Positions 30,042 through 42,800 of a stretch of 53,452 bases of DNA are shown here, one piece after another. Source of the stretch: Dipetalonema caudispina (lineage: Eukaryota > Nematoda > Chromadorea > Rhabditida > Onchocercidae); the NCBI GenBank assembly GCA_013365325.1, contig JABVXV010000140.1:1-53452 (forward strand), read 5' to 3'. The translations under genes and the position numbers were made by a program. Under the pieces are notes generated by a model. The model was not told the DNA's origin. It did not search any database and saw only the letters and a program-made list of their open reading frames with translations. How positions within the stretch are numbered: the first letter of the stretch is position 1; every line of letters begins with the position of its first letter.

Positions 30042-30180
30042 AATAAATAAATGAATGTGTGAAGTGATGAATGAAAAAAAAAAAAAAAAATGAAAAAAAT
30101 TGAATGAATGAATGAATGTAAATGGATAGATGTAAAAAAAAAAAAGAGTGAAGGAATGAATAAATGAATAAATGAATTGA
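30042..30180. repeat. TGAA/TAAA tetranucleotide-rich tract
   Basis: Runs of GAATGAATGAATG and GAATAAATGAATAAATG alternate with poly-A. Low complexity and polymorphism-prone. Confidence 0.75.
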
Positions 30181-30562
30181 AATTCCTGACAATGATTTCC
30201 TATTGTAGAATTCGTTTCCGTTTGTCTTTTATGATTTTGTGAAATTTTTTGTATCATTAAATTATCACTATTATCACTCGGAATAGATAAAGATATTTTT
30301 CATCGATAGTGTTGATTTGTGACTAATCGAACTTTTATTTTTTAAATTGTAGAAGGAAAAAAAAAAAATTGAGTCTATTAGGATGAATTGAAAGGGAAGT
30401 GAAAGGAAACGATCTCATAGTTAAAATGAGAGTAAAATAGAAATAACTTTGGCTAGAATGAAAAGAACTTTAAAAAGAAAAATGAAATGGACGAGAAGGA
30501 AGAAAGAAAAATGGAAAGGATAGAGGAATGTGTGGATTAAATTATCGTTTCATGTCATGCAG

Positions 30563-30678
30563 TGGACCAGAAGAGTTCCCGATCGTTGTCAATCCCTTCC
30601 AAAAGGGCACTTCAGCAAAGCAGTAGCACAACATCCTCATCTCACACCATTAGGCTAGGCCTAAAATGTGTCGGCTAG
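30563..30678 (+). other. Exon-like island of unknown nature
   Basis: This stretch is markedly less AT-rich than its flanks. A TCATGCAG acceptor is followed by a 116-nt frame (two bases, then 37 codons and TAG) with a Ser-rich, basic product that includes SSRSLSIPSKRALQQSSS. The minus strand is also partly open. GGCTAGGCCT occurs twice (30653-30662, 30673-30682). It may be the last exon of an undetected gene, a conserved non-coding element or chance. No partner exon found. Confidence 0.25.
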
Positions 30679-30770
30679 GCCTCTTTGTTACTAGTAATTT
30701 TCCTACTGATTCATTTCTTCGATAAGATAGATGCATTTACCAAGCGATACGATGTTATTCCTGTTTTCTA

Positions 30771-30804
30771 CTATATATATATTACATATATATATATATA
30801 TATA
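30771..30804. repeat. (AT)n microsatellite
   Basis: Two TA-dinucleotide runs are separated by a short interruption (TTACA). Confidence 0.85.
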
Positions 30805-30815
30805 AACATGTCCTA

Positions 30816-30863
30816 GTGAGTGACCTTATGGATTTCTTGCGTGAATGACCTTATGGATTTCTT
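30816..30863. repeat. 25-bp tandem duplication
   Basis: GTGAGTGACCTTATGGATTT (30816 on) recurs 25 bp later with one substitution in the visible core (GTGAATGACC, 30841 on). The second copy runs into a T homopolymer. Confidence 0.85.
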
Positions 30864-32040
30864 TTTTTTTACTAAATTATGTGAAATATTTTGAAATCAA
30901 CGTAAAGAAATATCGAAGTATTAGCTCATTTCGTGCTATCTGTTTTTTTTTTCCTTTTTCTTTTTCTATTTATACATCATTTTTTAGGTTATTGCTCGTA
31001 TTAAACTTTTTTAAAAAATTTGGTAATAAGCAGGAAATATGAGAAGACCAAAATCAAATGGATCAACCATAAATCTGAAAGGTCAAAATAATTGTTATCC
31101 TAGTCATTAGCATGTATTTATTGGACAACAATTGTTCGATATCACAAGGAAATAATATTGAAAAGCTGATAGTGGAATAATAATGAATAACCAAAGATGA
31201 TATTTAAGTGAATAATTTCACTTCCTTATTGCATTTTTATTTACTTTTACTTCTATAAGCTTAGTTTTGCTTTTGTTGTAGTTATTTTACTATCAAATGA
31301 CCGATTTTCTTTTATTTATAAAGACTTTACCGATCTTTTGGAAAGCTAATCTCAAATTTCTACATTAGAAAGAAATCAATAACTAACAATTGATGAATTG
31401 AATGATTATTACAATATGGAATTTATATATTATTGATCATCAGGAATGTATCTGTATTCAATTTATTGATGTGTTACGGTAAGATATGTGATTCTTCGTT
31501 CAGAAATATCATCCGAAGACCTTTTAATTTTCTTTTTTTTCTATCCATTCTTTAATATTTTTCATTCTTCTACTATACAAAAAGTTTAACAAACAAAATA
31601 GATCAATGATCATAAAGATTATTAAGTTAGCATCAAATTAAAATTACTACTAATCCTACCAAACATTTCAGGTAAATTGTTGAAATTAACTTCCAGCATT
31701 TCAATGTATTATTTTAGAATTATAATAAAATATAAGCTTTGAAATCTTTATTAGCGAATAAATAAAATGTACAATATGGTCTATCCATAAATGATATCAT
31801 TTAATTAATTGATAATAATGGATGGTTAAATCTTAAATATTATAATTTATAAATAGAATTTATAATATGCAATACTTTTTTTTTTTTTTTGTTTCATTCT
31901 GAAATGATATCCAATCCTGTAATAGTCATTTGTTCTTTTATTTTTTTTTTGGGAAAAAAAGAAGAAAATGTTTGAAGCTTTTTTTTTTTTTTTATAATTT
32001 TTCTCTTACAGTTATAGATGACATCTTATGAACAGCTCCC

Positions 32041-32632
32041 ATGTTGACGGGCGGATATGTCTCAAGTATGGTTAAGCGGAAAAAGTAAGGGGGAAAAAAA
32101 AACTGAATGTTTGATTGTGCCAATTTTTCGCAATCTTTTCAAATAGTTCGTTTCAAATTTTAAGCAACGAAAAAAAAAAAATCTTTTTTTCAAACAACAT
32201 TTTCATTTGTTCATTGAAATTCGTCATAAGCAAATGATGTCATCGATAAATTCTGAATGGAATAAATTTTGAAATCATACGAACATATGCATAAACATAT
32301 ATAAGCATTAATTATGAAAATTTTTGATATCATTTACGTTTAGTGAAACATATATGCAATCTGGTGTAGCCGGAAAAATTTTTGTTTCAACTCATTTGAA
32401 TCATTTGTATTCGATTTTCAAATGTATTACTATTATTGGTAACAAATTTTGACTAACTTATTTCTGAGCTATTTATCTAATCAAGACGATTAATTTATAA
32501 GAAAGAATAGGATTGGGCGCAAAATGATAAAAATTTTCCTTTTTTTTTTCTTTTTTTGTTTTTGTCGATTGATCTGTTTCATCCCCAGAAAATCGCACAT
32601 TGTTGGTTGATGTAAGACCAGTTGATGATAAC

Positions 32633-32666
<34 letters not shown>

Positions 32667-32982
32667 GTGATAATGATGATGACGATAATGATGATAATAA
32701 TGATGATAACAACGGGCAACTTATGCACTTAACAAGTCTTTTAATATCAGCTGGCAGCAATAGTTTAAGTAAGCTCAAATGCATTTTTATGTTACTCTCA
32801 TTCCACCTTTTTCCCTTTGTAAACTTGCATTCTTTTACCTTTTCATCATTTTCTTCACAAAGAATGATTGACATATAATCGTTGAATCAAATTTAATAAA
32901 CTTGTTTGTTTCAGCAGTTCCACTTTTAAATTTTATACGATCCGTTTCAACTATTTCTTCAATTTCTTCCATTATTAAATAA
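32041..32982 (+). CDS. Possible small aspartate-rich protein (3 exons, 90 aa)
   Basis: Proposed exons: 32041-32065, 32589-32768, 32915-32982. The ATG follows a strong acceptor (TTTCTCTTACAG, ending 32012) that could take a spliced leader. The introns are GT-AG (donors CAA|GTATGG and TTAA|GTAAGC; acceptors CCCCAG and TTTCAG) and both junctions are phase 1, ending in TAA. The product begins MLTGGYVSK, has a long Asp/Asn run encoded by a (GAT)n tract, then a hydrophobic part (LMHLTSLLISAG) and a Ser/Ile-rich tail. No domain recognised. The closed phases and clean splice signals are the only support. The acidic run is a translated microsatellite, so chance is a real alternative. Confidence 0.35.
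32622..32705. repeat. (GAT)n microsatellite
   Basis: A GATGATGAT array with AAT/AAC/GGT interruptions lies within the middle exon of the possible small gene. It reads as poly-Asp on the + strand and poly-Ser on the minus strand. Confidence 0.9.
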
Positions 32983-33893
32983 TGCTGTTGCTAAAGAAAT
33001 GCGTGAAAATGCAATTTTGCATGTTACATCTTTCAACAAAATTGTAAAATTAATACCACTCATTTCTGATAATTTAATTTTGTTTTTTCTAATACTTTAT
33101 TCCATTCCATCATTACATATTGCATTACGAATTATCGATTGCATTTTCATTTCAATGTTGTGAATGAAATATAAATGCAGCAGGAAAGAATTAAATTATA
33201 CTTGTAAAAACTCCTATATAATAATCAAACTGATAACACTGATAACATCACTTTCTGTGAATTCTACTGATAATAATGGCAAAGTTTTTTAAGCTGACGA
33301 TTAAAACTTAATTAAATATTTGAAAAAATAAAATTAGCTAGTATATTACTCCTGAAATTGCTTATTTCCTATCCATATTAAACTACATCATCAAATATGA
33401 TTTTCATTTAAAAAAATAGGAATAGATTTTGACAAGATTAGAATTTCAATTTCAATTATCTTAATAGCTTAGATAATCCATTTCACTTGAGACTTCTAAC
33501 AATTCAATTATTTAATAATTAGATCAAATGACCAGCTGTTACATTTCCGTATTCGTAATATACCATTTGAGGAAAGAATGAAAATGGTAGAGGCAGTTAA
33601 TAAAGCATTTTACTATAAGGGACAATTTAAAAGCTTTGTAATAATTATTAAAATATTGATTATGCATTTGTGAAATGATAGGAAGTGTAATCAGGCGCAG
33701 AAATAGCTGACAATAATTTTGTCTAATCAATCTCGGCAATATTATCATACTTGAATCTATGTTGATTGATTAATAAGTATTGGTAGATTATACTTCCTTT
33801 TTTTTTTTTTTCGATGACTTTTGAAAAAAAAAAGAATGGAAAAAGTTTTGAAAAATTTATCACTTTTTTCCTCCTTTATCATTCGAAGTCTCC

Positions 33894-33897
<4 letters not shown>

Positions 33898-33932
<35 letters not shown>

Positions 33933-33934
33933 CC
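33898..33934. repeat. (CT)n microsatellite
   Basis: An uninterrupted CT run preceded by two imperfect TTTCTCTC units. Confidence 0.9.
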
Positions 33935-36900
33935 TATCAAGATTTTACTATTTACAAGTAGAAGAAGTTAGACCAAATTTGAATAGTATCAGATAGAGAC
34001 GGAAATTGAAGAAAGGAAGGAAGTCTAATGGCATGAAAACGAATGAAGGCGCATTTAGACTTATGCGACATATTTCAATTGCTTGTCATGTCGTTTGCTT
34101 CCCATATTGGGCTTAAAATGCATGCAATATATGCATGCTACACTTTAGTTAGATCTATTAGCTAAAGGGATAAGCTTGAGGAGGACATTTCAAGCTGCTA
34201 ATTTGATATGTTGACCAGTAAATGAGAAGGATAGATAGAAATGGAATAAGATTCTTGAAATTGAGCTTTCATATTTCCTATTCTTTTTTTTTTTCCTACA
34301 AATATTTCCTCGATCGTATCAATCTAACTCATTGAATCAGCTAATCATTTAACACTTATAATTGGTTACTTTATATTATATGGATTAATCGATTATTCGT
34401 ATTGTTGCACATGCAAAAATATTTCATTATTAAACTTTAACCTTTAAAAGTATATATGAATTTCGAGTAAAATTTGGAAAAAAAAGTGTTGCCATCAAAA
34501 AATTATACGATATCATAGACATAATTTGATGTACGCTACAAACAAGCAATACTTAACATAATAAATTAATTATGTGATAAAAAGATATGTATGAATAAAT
34601 CTATAATTGATAAGCGTGAAAGATCGATCAATACAGCAAATAGATCAAATATGGCTAAATCGATTTCAAATCACCACTGATAGCAATTGATATCCTTAAA
34701 TGTTCCTTCAAAAACTAACCGATCTTCTTCCTAAATTTTTCATTCCTTCCAGTCTACTAAATCAGAAATACTACATATCTATTCCTTCATAACCTTATCA
34801 GTAGTGTTTCGAAGGTTGTAAAATGTTGAAGTCAAAGTGGAAAACTCTTATCTTTTATCACATTTTTAATCAGTGTTACCATTTCCAGTCCAATACATTC
34901 TTCATGAACAACATTTTGAAATAACCATAAAACTATCAGTTTTTTGCAATTTGCAATTTTAATTTAAATTGATATCCTTACCAATATCTTTATTATCTTA
35001 CAGCAAAAAAACGTGGAAAATCGGTTAAGCGTATAAATTAGATGGTTACCATTGAATGAATGGCAACTGTCCACTTTTTTCTTCATTTCTGCTTTTTCCA
35101 TGATATTATATTTCGATCCAAAATATCTTTCATCAAATTCAAGGTTGAATTTTGAAAATTTTTTTCAAATAATTTTGTCAGAAATTATAATGTGATGGAG
35201 ATTTTCTTTCACATCCTTGAATTTGTATCATATATTCCTAATTTTTTTCTTTAATCAAATATTATCATAATTCTATCGCCACTATTATTCTGTAATTTTT
35301 ACAATGTTCATTTCTTAAATTATATCAATCATCATTTTCATCGAACTTTATCATCATTTATTTATCGAACAATCGTTTTTTTTTTCATTCAACATCAATT
35401 ATCAGTTATCATCGTTATTTCTACTCTGACAATCCTTATCAAGAAATAAAAAAATTTGTGAGAATATTTGTTGCATTTGAGTAGTAATCATTTTTGAAAA
35501 TGTTCACAGAAATACATTTTCACTACTGCTTTAATAAAATATTTCTTTTTTTTTTACCTAATTTTGATTTTTTAAATAAACCTATAATTAATAAAATTAA
35601 TATTTAAATCGAAATATTTCATGAATTTCATTATTTTGGAATCCTCTTTTTTTTTTTATCAAAAAAAAACTATTTTTTCGTCTGTCTGGCTCACTTGGAA
35701 ATATTTTAGTAACAATGTTTTTATTGCTTGGCCAGATTTGGTTGTTGTTTACTTACAACTCAAAGTTTAAGCAAACATTTCAATTCCATTAAAAACGAAG
35801 ACAAATTGGGTTTGTTATTTTCAGCTTAGTAATTTAACTGTTTTTTTTTTTCTGTTTATGTTTTTGATTCGAATTCATACTATTTTTAAATGTAATTTAT
35901 TCGAATTTCTTAAGTGAAAACGTGATTTGATAGATTAAAAGAAACAACGAAATGTTAAGGGTTTTCATGAGTGCTTAACAATTTGTAATATTTAAATATA
36001 TCTTACCATCAATAAATTACAATAAGCAAAATTCAGAAAAGGAAGGAATCTATTCAAAATAGCTAGAAATTTATTTAAATTAATGAAGAAATTCGTGAAA
36101 TTTTCCCGAATTGTAATGACTAATTCCTTTGTTGTTTAAATGCTTAATTTTAAAATGATTACATAAAAAAGAATGGATGCTTAATCTTAAAATTCAATTT
36201 AACATGCTAAACAAAATAGTGCTATATTTTTCGTAAAAGATACTTTATCATTTATCCTTCATAATTTTTTCTTTTTTTCTATTTCTTCCCTTTTTTATTT
36301 ATTTTTTTTCAACTGTGAATGAATTAGGAAGAGAATGCAAAAAAAAAAAAAAAAAAGCGATCAACTATCAGATGGGAATGTAATTTAATTTTGCGCTCAG
36401 ACATCATAGCTCCATTTTTCTGCTTCAAACAAGATCAAATTTCAACAAAGTTCTTCTTCCAATTTTATCTTTCAGTGTATCACATTGTTAAATTGCGCCT
36501 CTTTCATCTTACTGCTGTTGTAAAATCAATTAGCTTTATAGATTTGAATATATGTCTTTGTGGTCATAGCAATGTAATGACTGTCAGAAAAATGAAAAAT
36601 ATTTTGAAAAGTTGTAGAAAATGTAGATTTGACTAATATCATGATCAAATAGTTTAAAACTGAGAATAATTCTCATCAGAATGGATGAAATTAAACGAAT
36701 TTGTTTTAATTTAATTTAAATCAAATCGGTTGACCACTGTAAATAATCTATAACGTTGGATCAATTTTATTTTCTATTTTTGTCCATATCGACGAGGATA
36801 AGAAATTTGAGACTGATGAAGTTTAAAATTTCCAAATGATATAGATTAAAAAGTGTAATTATATAATTCACTTGTTAGTTTATTACACTTTTTCAGAACC

Positions 36901-39172
36901 AACGATGAATATTGAATCAAAACAAAATTTAAAAGTTTAAAATTGGAATTTTGACACTTTATAGCCGTCCCCTTCTCTTCGGATAAAATAGAACAGTATT
37001 CCGTCATAAATTTTTATTTCATATGAAGTGGACGAACACTGATTTGGATTAAATTTAACTCCAACAATGATTTCGTAATTTCGCATTAATTAGTCATTAT
37101 TTACTTTCAACCATTTTAAAATTTCATATCTTCCAGTAAAAATTTCAATATAATATAATTTTGCCAATGAAACGTTATTGATGTCCTTTCTTAAATTTTG
37201 ATGCATTTATAGTCAAAATTTTATGCAAAGAATTTTGAAGTATTTTCGTATTTTTTTTTTTTTTTTATTTTTGAGTCTAATTTCCTCACGAATGCATTAT
37301 TTTCTGCATTCTCCTTTTAATCAGATAATTTCTTCGTTACATTTTTTTTTTCTCTTCTCTATAAAATTTTTTAATTCCAAAAATTGACGTTTTATGTGAA
37401 ATCATTCGAATAAACAAGAAGATTGTACTATTCAGTGAAAATTTTCATATACTTAACATTAATTTATGCAAATTATTGATATTATTGGTAGTATTATTTA
37501 ACAATTCATTTATTTTCGATAATGTTTGTTTAAGTATTTAAGGAAATCAATACTTTGGAATTTTTCTTCTTGAATCCTTTAAATAACTTCAAATTATCGG
37601 CTTCTTATTAAAATAAGAAAAAATAGTTTTGGGGAAAAAAAAAACGAATTATGAATAGCTTAATAAATAAATAAGCAAACTGATAAAAATGAAAAGTGTT
37701 TTGCATATTTAAGAATTTGCTAACAAAATATATTTGCCATTTTTTTTTTTTTTTTTTTTTTTTCATTCTTCATAACATACTATCTTAATGTTTACATTCC
37801 ATTGGATAATTTTGTATATATTTATGTTAACGACATTGTTGCATTAATGATGGATAATTGAAATAATTTTCTAAAAGAAGTTTTATTCTTCAACTGGTTT
37901 CATTAGTTTTAATCATTCTGAAATCATATTGATATAATGGCTTTTAATTTTCTTGTTTAACAAATAATTAAATGAATCAAATTGCTATTTTGACTCAACA
38001 AATTAAAACTTTAATTTTCAAAAATGCTGCTTTAAAAATTGCAAAGAATAAAAATTTTGTCCTAAAATATAATTTGCAAACTGACGAAAGAAATCACTCG
38101 ACGCTTCCTGGGGAAATAACATTTCCCTATTTTTTTCATCCAAATTTTTTGCTCAATTTTCTTCTTTCATTGAATTTTTGCCGTCTATCTTCCTTCATTT
38201 CATCTTTCCTCTCCTCTTTTTTTTTCAACCCCAAATTAGAATAAACAATACAGAAAAATGGTTTTTATAAATATAATTTATTTGTTTATTTAACGCAGCA
38301 AAATTAATTAATTAATAACAAAAATCCTTTTTCTAAGAACAATTTTTTTTTTAATAATAATTCTTTATTGTTTCACATTCATGAAATCGCGAACTTTATT
38401 AGTAAAGACATTATTTACTAAATCATCGTAATTCTATTCAATAAACAAGGGATTAATTAGTAAATGATTGAATGATTATTAATTGCATTAAGATTAATGA
38501 AGCACAAAATGAAATTATCGAAACTTGGACTAATATCATGAACTTTACTTAGAATGCTTATTCTTGATCTTATCTGGCTTTTCGCAATATTATCATTAGA
38601 AAATGCTTCTTCTAATATCCGAGCTTTTTGACATTCAGTCCGATTTCGTGATATTCATTTTGAATCTAATTCAAAATTTGATTCGCCAATATTATCCTAC
38701 TCCAATACTTAATTGATAATTGCTTAATTGATGGACAAGATTTCCAATGCATTAGTTTGATAAATCTTACATTATCATGAATATATTAGCATGAACGCTC
38801 TCTTCGAAAACTATTTCTATCCGAATAGAAAAAAAAAAACTAACTCCTCTTAATTCAATTTCTGCAATGTTGAGAAACCTGTATCGCTTAAATGCTTGTT
38901 ATCCATAAAATTTTACCATAAATTTTGCAAAAAGCAGGTTCTTTATGTAAATACTCTACAAAAAAAATCTGATTAGCTATGAGATCAATGATAACAAAAA
39001 TTTAATTAGCATATACGCTATACGACGAAATAAATATAATTTTCTTGCTCCAACATTGCTAATAGATATTGACTGTTTAGAATATATGAACATATTCTTG
39101 CACAACATTTTCATTTATCATTTTTTTATCAATGTATTCAACAGAATATTTTTTTTTACTTCTTACGTCATC

Positions 39173-39594
39173 GTCGAATTCCTCAATTTTACGTGACGTA
39201 TATTCACACTTGTCGACATGCTTACTTTGAATATTCTTTAAGTTTTATTTTGCCCAATTGTACATTTAACAAAAAAAAATGCTTTATAATATTTATTTTC
39301 TCGTTGCACTATTCTTTTTTTTTTTTTTTTTTTTTGTTGGTATTAGGAAAAATATTTGCGATCAATTATTTTGATTTGTTAGCTATTTAGCATCATTTTT
39401 CGTATCATTGCTATTTTAGTTCCGTTCGACTACCATCTCATCACCATTTATATTTCACGTCAAACTGTTATTTGTTAGCTAAATAGCTTTAAGCATTATG
39501 TACAATTACTTACGTCATACCTCATTTTTATCCAAATAATATACGTCGTAAATGTATGAATTCTAAATCTTTTTCGATGCAAATTTTCACGTGA
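39173..39594. promoter_or_regulatory. Cluster of ACGT-core (CRE/E-box-like) sites upstream of klp-4
   Basis: TTACGTCA (39173-39180), TTACGTGACGTA (39189-39200), CACGTCA (39456-39462), TTACGTCA (39510-39517), TACGTCGTA (39542-39550) and the palindrome TCACGTGA (39587-39594) all lie within 660 bp before the klp-4 ATG. ACGT cores are otherwise rare in this AT-rich DNA. TTACGTCA is a bZIP (CREB/ATF-type) site and CACGTG a bHLH site (established). Use in klp-4 control is inference. Confidence 0.4.
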
Positions 39595-39824
39595 ATTCTC
39601 TTCATTCAAGATTTTCGAATTGTTGAGTACGCAGAAGAAATAAATTGTAAACGTTTATGTTAGCGAAATTAATGCGATATTTTGCAAATTATTGGTACCA
39701 TATTCTACATATTGTTTACCTTTCTATGATCATTTTATCAATTTCCTTCAATTCATTAATATGACTGCTATTCACTATCAATTTTTATAAACTGTATTTT
39801 GCTTACTGAGGTACTAGAATTAAA

Positions 39825-42800
39825 ATGGAAATTGAAGAAGAAGGAAAAGTAAAAGTTGTTGTACGCGTTCGTCCATTTAATAAACGAGGTATGTTTTTGT
39901 TATTATTCCGAAGAATATTTCAAAAAAAAAAAAAAATCGAAATTTTTTTTAAATTTCGCATTAAAATACTGCTCATAAAATATAATAAAATATAAATCAT
40001 CATTTATTGAAGAAAAAAAAAAAAGATTGAAATAATAGAATGGAATGTATATTTCAAAAAGATAAGTGGGATGAAATTTTAGAAAGTAATGTTAAATCAG
40101 AATAGCAACAAATGGTAGCATAAAAGGTTAAAATTGATGATTGTTTGAATGCTCTTACATTTGTCACTTTTGTTTTGCTAACATCTAAATAAGTATCGTA
40201 TTTCATATTAATCATGCATTTCTATGCATCTTAAAATTTAGCTTTTCCCTTTGGGAGGAGAGAAAAAAGAAACGCGAAAGAAAATGAGAGAGAAAAAAAA
40301 AAAAAAAAGAGAGGAAAGATGAGGGCAAAATTATATAAAAATTATGGGGAAATTCTATTTCATTTATTTTTCCTTAAATTTCATTTAATCATTAATTATT
40401 TTTGTAAATTTTTAATATTTTTCTTAAGAGCGAGATTTGAATACAAAATGTATCATATCAATGATCGATAATCAAACTATTCTTCGGCATCCTATTGATG
40501 AGTAAGTTATATTATAAATCATTTGATGTGATTTAATGATTAGCTATCAGTTCAAGGATTAATGATCGAAATTTAATTCATTAAATAAATATAGCAGCAT
40601 TATGACTTTTTTTTGCATTTTTGTATTATTTAAATGAGAATATTTTGCATATTTGTAGGAGCATATGAAATTTTTAAGAAATTTTTGTAAGGCAAATTTT
40701 AATTTTGTAAAAAATATGGTTCTATTTCAGGAAGCAACCTAAAAGTTTTGCATATGATCATTGCTTTAATTCTTCTGATCCTTCTGCACATGATTTTATT
40801 GGTAGGTATTTGGAAATTTTTCATTTTATCTTCAAATAACAATCTTATCGTGAAATCAAATATAATCAATCTAATGAATGAGTGATTGTTTCTTGGCTCC
40901 CAAGGCTTTTTTAGTCTAAACTGATGTACTTGGACGCATGTTTCTGGCCAATAGTTTATGGTTAGCAATAGGAGATCTAAATCTAAAATATTTTTTTTTA
41001 CCCGTGGTGATGAGATCGTTTATGTTGAAAGCGCAAAATTTGCATCGTACTAAAATTACATAAAATTAAATGAATTTTTCACTTCATCAAACCTGAAATT
41101 GCTTAAATTAACTAATATTTAGATCAAAATGAAGTATTCCAACGAGTTGGCTCTGCCGTACTTACTAATGCATTTGCCGGCTATAATGCTTGCATATTTG
41201 CATACGGCCAAACCGGTATTTTTTAATTTTATTAATTTAATAATATAAACATTCAAAAATTATCTACACTCAAAACAGACATAAATTTAATCGTTAAGTT
41301 TTATTGCAAGTGATTAATTTACAAGTTAATCAAATATTTTATTTACAGGATCAGGTAAAAGTTACACGATGATGGGTACAGCGGAGAATCCTGGCATTAT
41401 CCCACGTCTTTGTTGTTCTATTTTTCAAAAAATTGGCGAATTATCATCCGATAGTTTAACATTTAAAGTAGAAGTTTCCTACTTGGAAATTTATAATGAA
41501 AAAGTGCGCGATCTTTTGGATCCTAAAAAGTAAGTAATATATTTGTATGATATGTTCAGAATTCTATATAATCTTTTAAATTTATTATTTTAATAATATA
41601 ATATATTATTCCAGTATTCAAGATTATAATATCTTTATCATGAGCAATAATGATATGCTAAATCTCATCACATTGTTGGCATTTTTATCATATTTCGAGT
41701 ATGAATATGATTCCATCTTAACTAATTTCTCTTATATTTGTCGAATATCATTAGTGGATCACTGGAACGATCCGATTCTTCCTTTTAGCTAATAAGTAAC
41801 ATTCATCCATACGTATAATGGTATATTTTATTCCGCTAAAGTTAAACTTCCTGTGGAAATTTCTCGTAATTTTAGAATAAATTAATGGATCTTTTATAAA
41901 TGCTTTTATGATATCTATCAGTTTTTACAGAATCGAAATTAGTTGTTGAAATTTCCAGGACAAATAAGAATTTAAAAGTTCGAGAGCATAAAGTTCTCGG
42001 TCCAATGGTTGATGGTTTATCCGTACTGGCTGTTTCATCCTTTGAAGTTTGCCATTTATTCTGATACTTAAATTTTGCAAAATTTGAAAAAAATTATTTG
42101 CAACAAAAACGAATTTTTCTATTTAATAGATAATTCGATGTATCAAATATTCGTATAATCGTTTTGGGATAATTTATAAAATAGACGTAGGAAATTATTT
42201 GGCGTAATTCTGCCTCACGTAAGTATACGTATACTCTTAAAGATATAAAAAATCGAATATTTAACACTCTTTGTTTTTTTTATCCTCCTTAGCGTATAAT
42301 TTTTTTTTTAGCAAATAGCATCTTTAATGGAAGAAGGTAATAAATCACGTACGGTTGCTGCCACTAATATGAATACGGAAAGTAGTCGTTCACATGCCGT
42401 ATTCAACATTCGTCTTACGCAAGCTCTTACGGATATGGAAAATGGAGTACATACTAAACTTCTATCTGTTTTACTTTAAAAAAAAAAAGAACTGTTAATT
42501 TAATTGGAAATTTTTTTTTTGCGAATTTTGAAATTTTTAATGAATATTCAAAATGATGATAAAGCTTTAAAATTGAAATTTTAAAAAATTTCAGTTTTTA
42601 AATTAATTGAAATTTTTTTTTAAAATTGAAAATTTCAATTTTCAGTTTACCGGTGAAAAAATGAGTAAGATATCACTAGTTGATTTAGCCGGAAGTGAAC
42701 GAGCCCAAAAAACGGGTGCAATTGGAAAAAGGCTGGAAGAAGGCGGAAATATCAACAAGTACTTGTGAAATAGTTTTTTTTTTTTTTTCAATTTAAAAAA

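Larger units (their letters stand above)
26283..32040. other. Gene-poor AT-rich region
   Basis: No gene I can support on either strand. It holds a 25-bp imperfect minisatellite (29385-29490), TGAA/TAAA tetranucleotide tracts (about 30042-30180), a more complex exon-like island (30563-30678), an (AT)n run (30771-30804) and a 25-bp duplication (30816-30863). Overlapping sense and antisense open frames at 28303-28524 are AT-rich chance frames. Confidence 0.6.
32983..39824. other. Intergenic region upstream of klp-4
   Basis: No supported exon. Contents: a (CT)n tract near 33900-33932, a short complex segment with small inverted repeats (34021-34150), many homopolymers, and a cluster of ACGT-core sites at 39173-39594 that may belong to the klp-4 promoter. 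An open frame at 37972-38244 begins with an ATG and a polar helix-like sequence but decays into Phe/Ser-rich low complexity and has no partner exon. Confidence 0.65.

Noticed and set aside
32473..32874. 133-aa minus-strand open frame with a long serine run
   Set aside because: It is the antisense of the (GAT)n tract; the Ser run is simply the repeat read backwards.
34021..34062. Inverted repeat AAGTCTAA / TTAGACTT with a 26-nt loop as a small RNA hairpin
   Set aside because: Only 8 bp pair and the inner bases do not extend the stem, so it is too weak for a microRNA precursor.
37972..38244. 90-aa open frame starting MNQIAILTQQIK
   Set aside because: Plausible first half but it decays into Phe/Ser low complexity and has no partner exon or recognised family.
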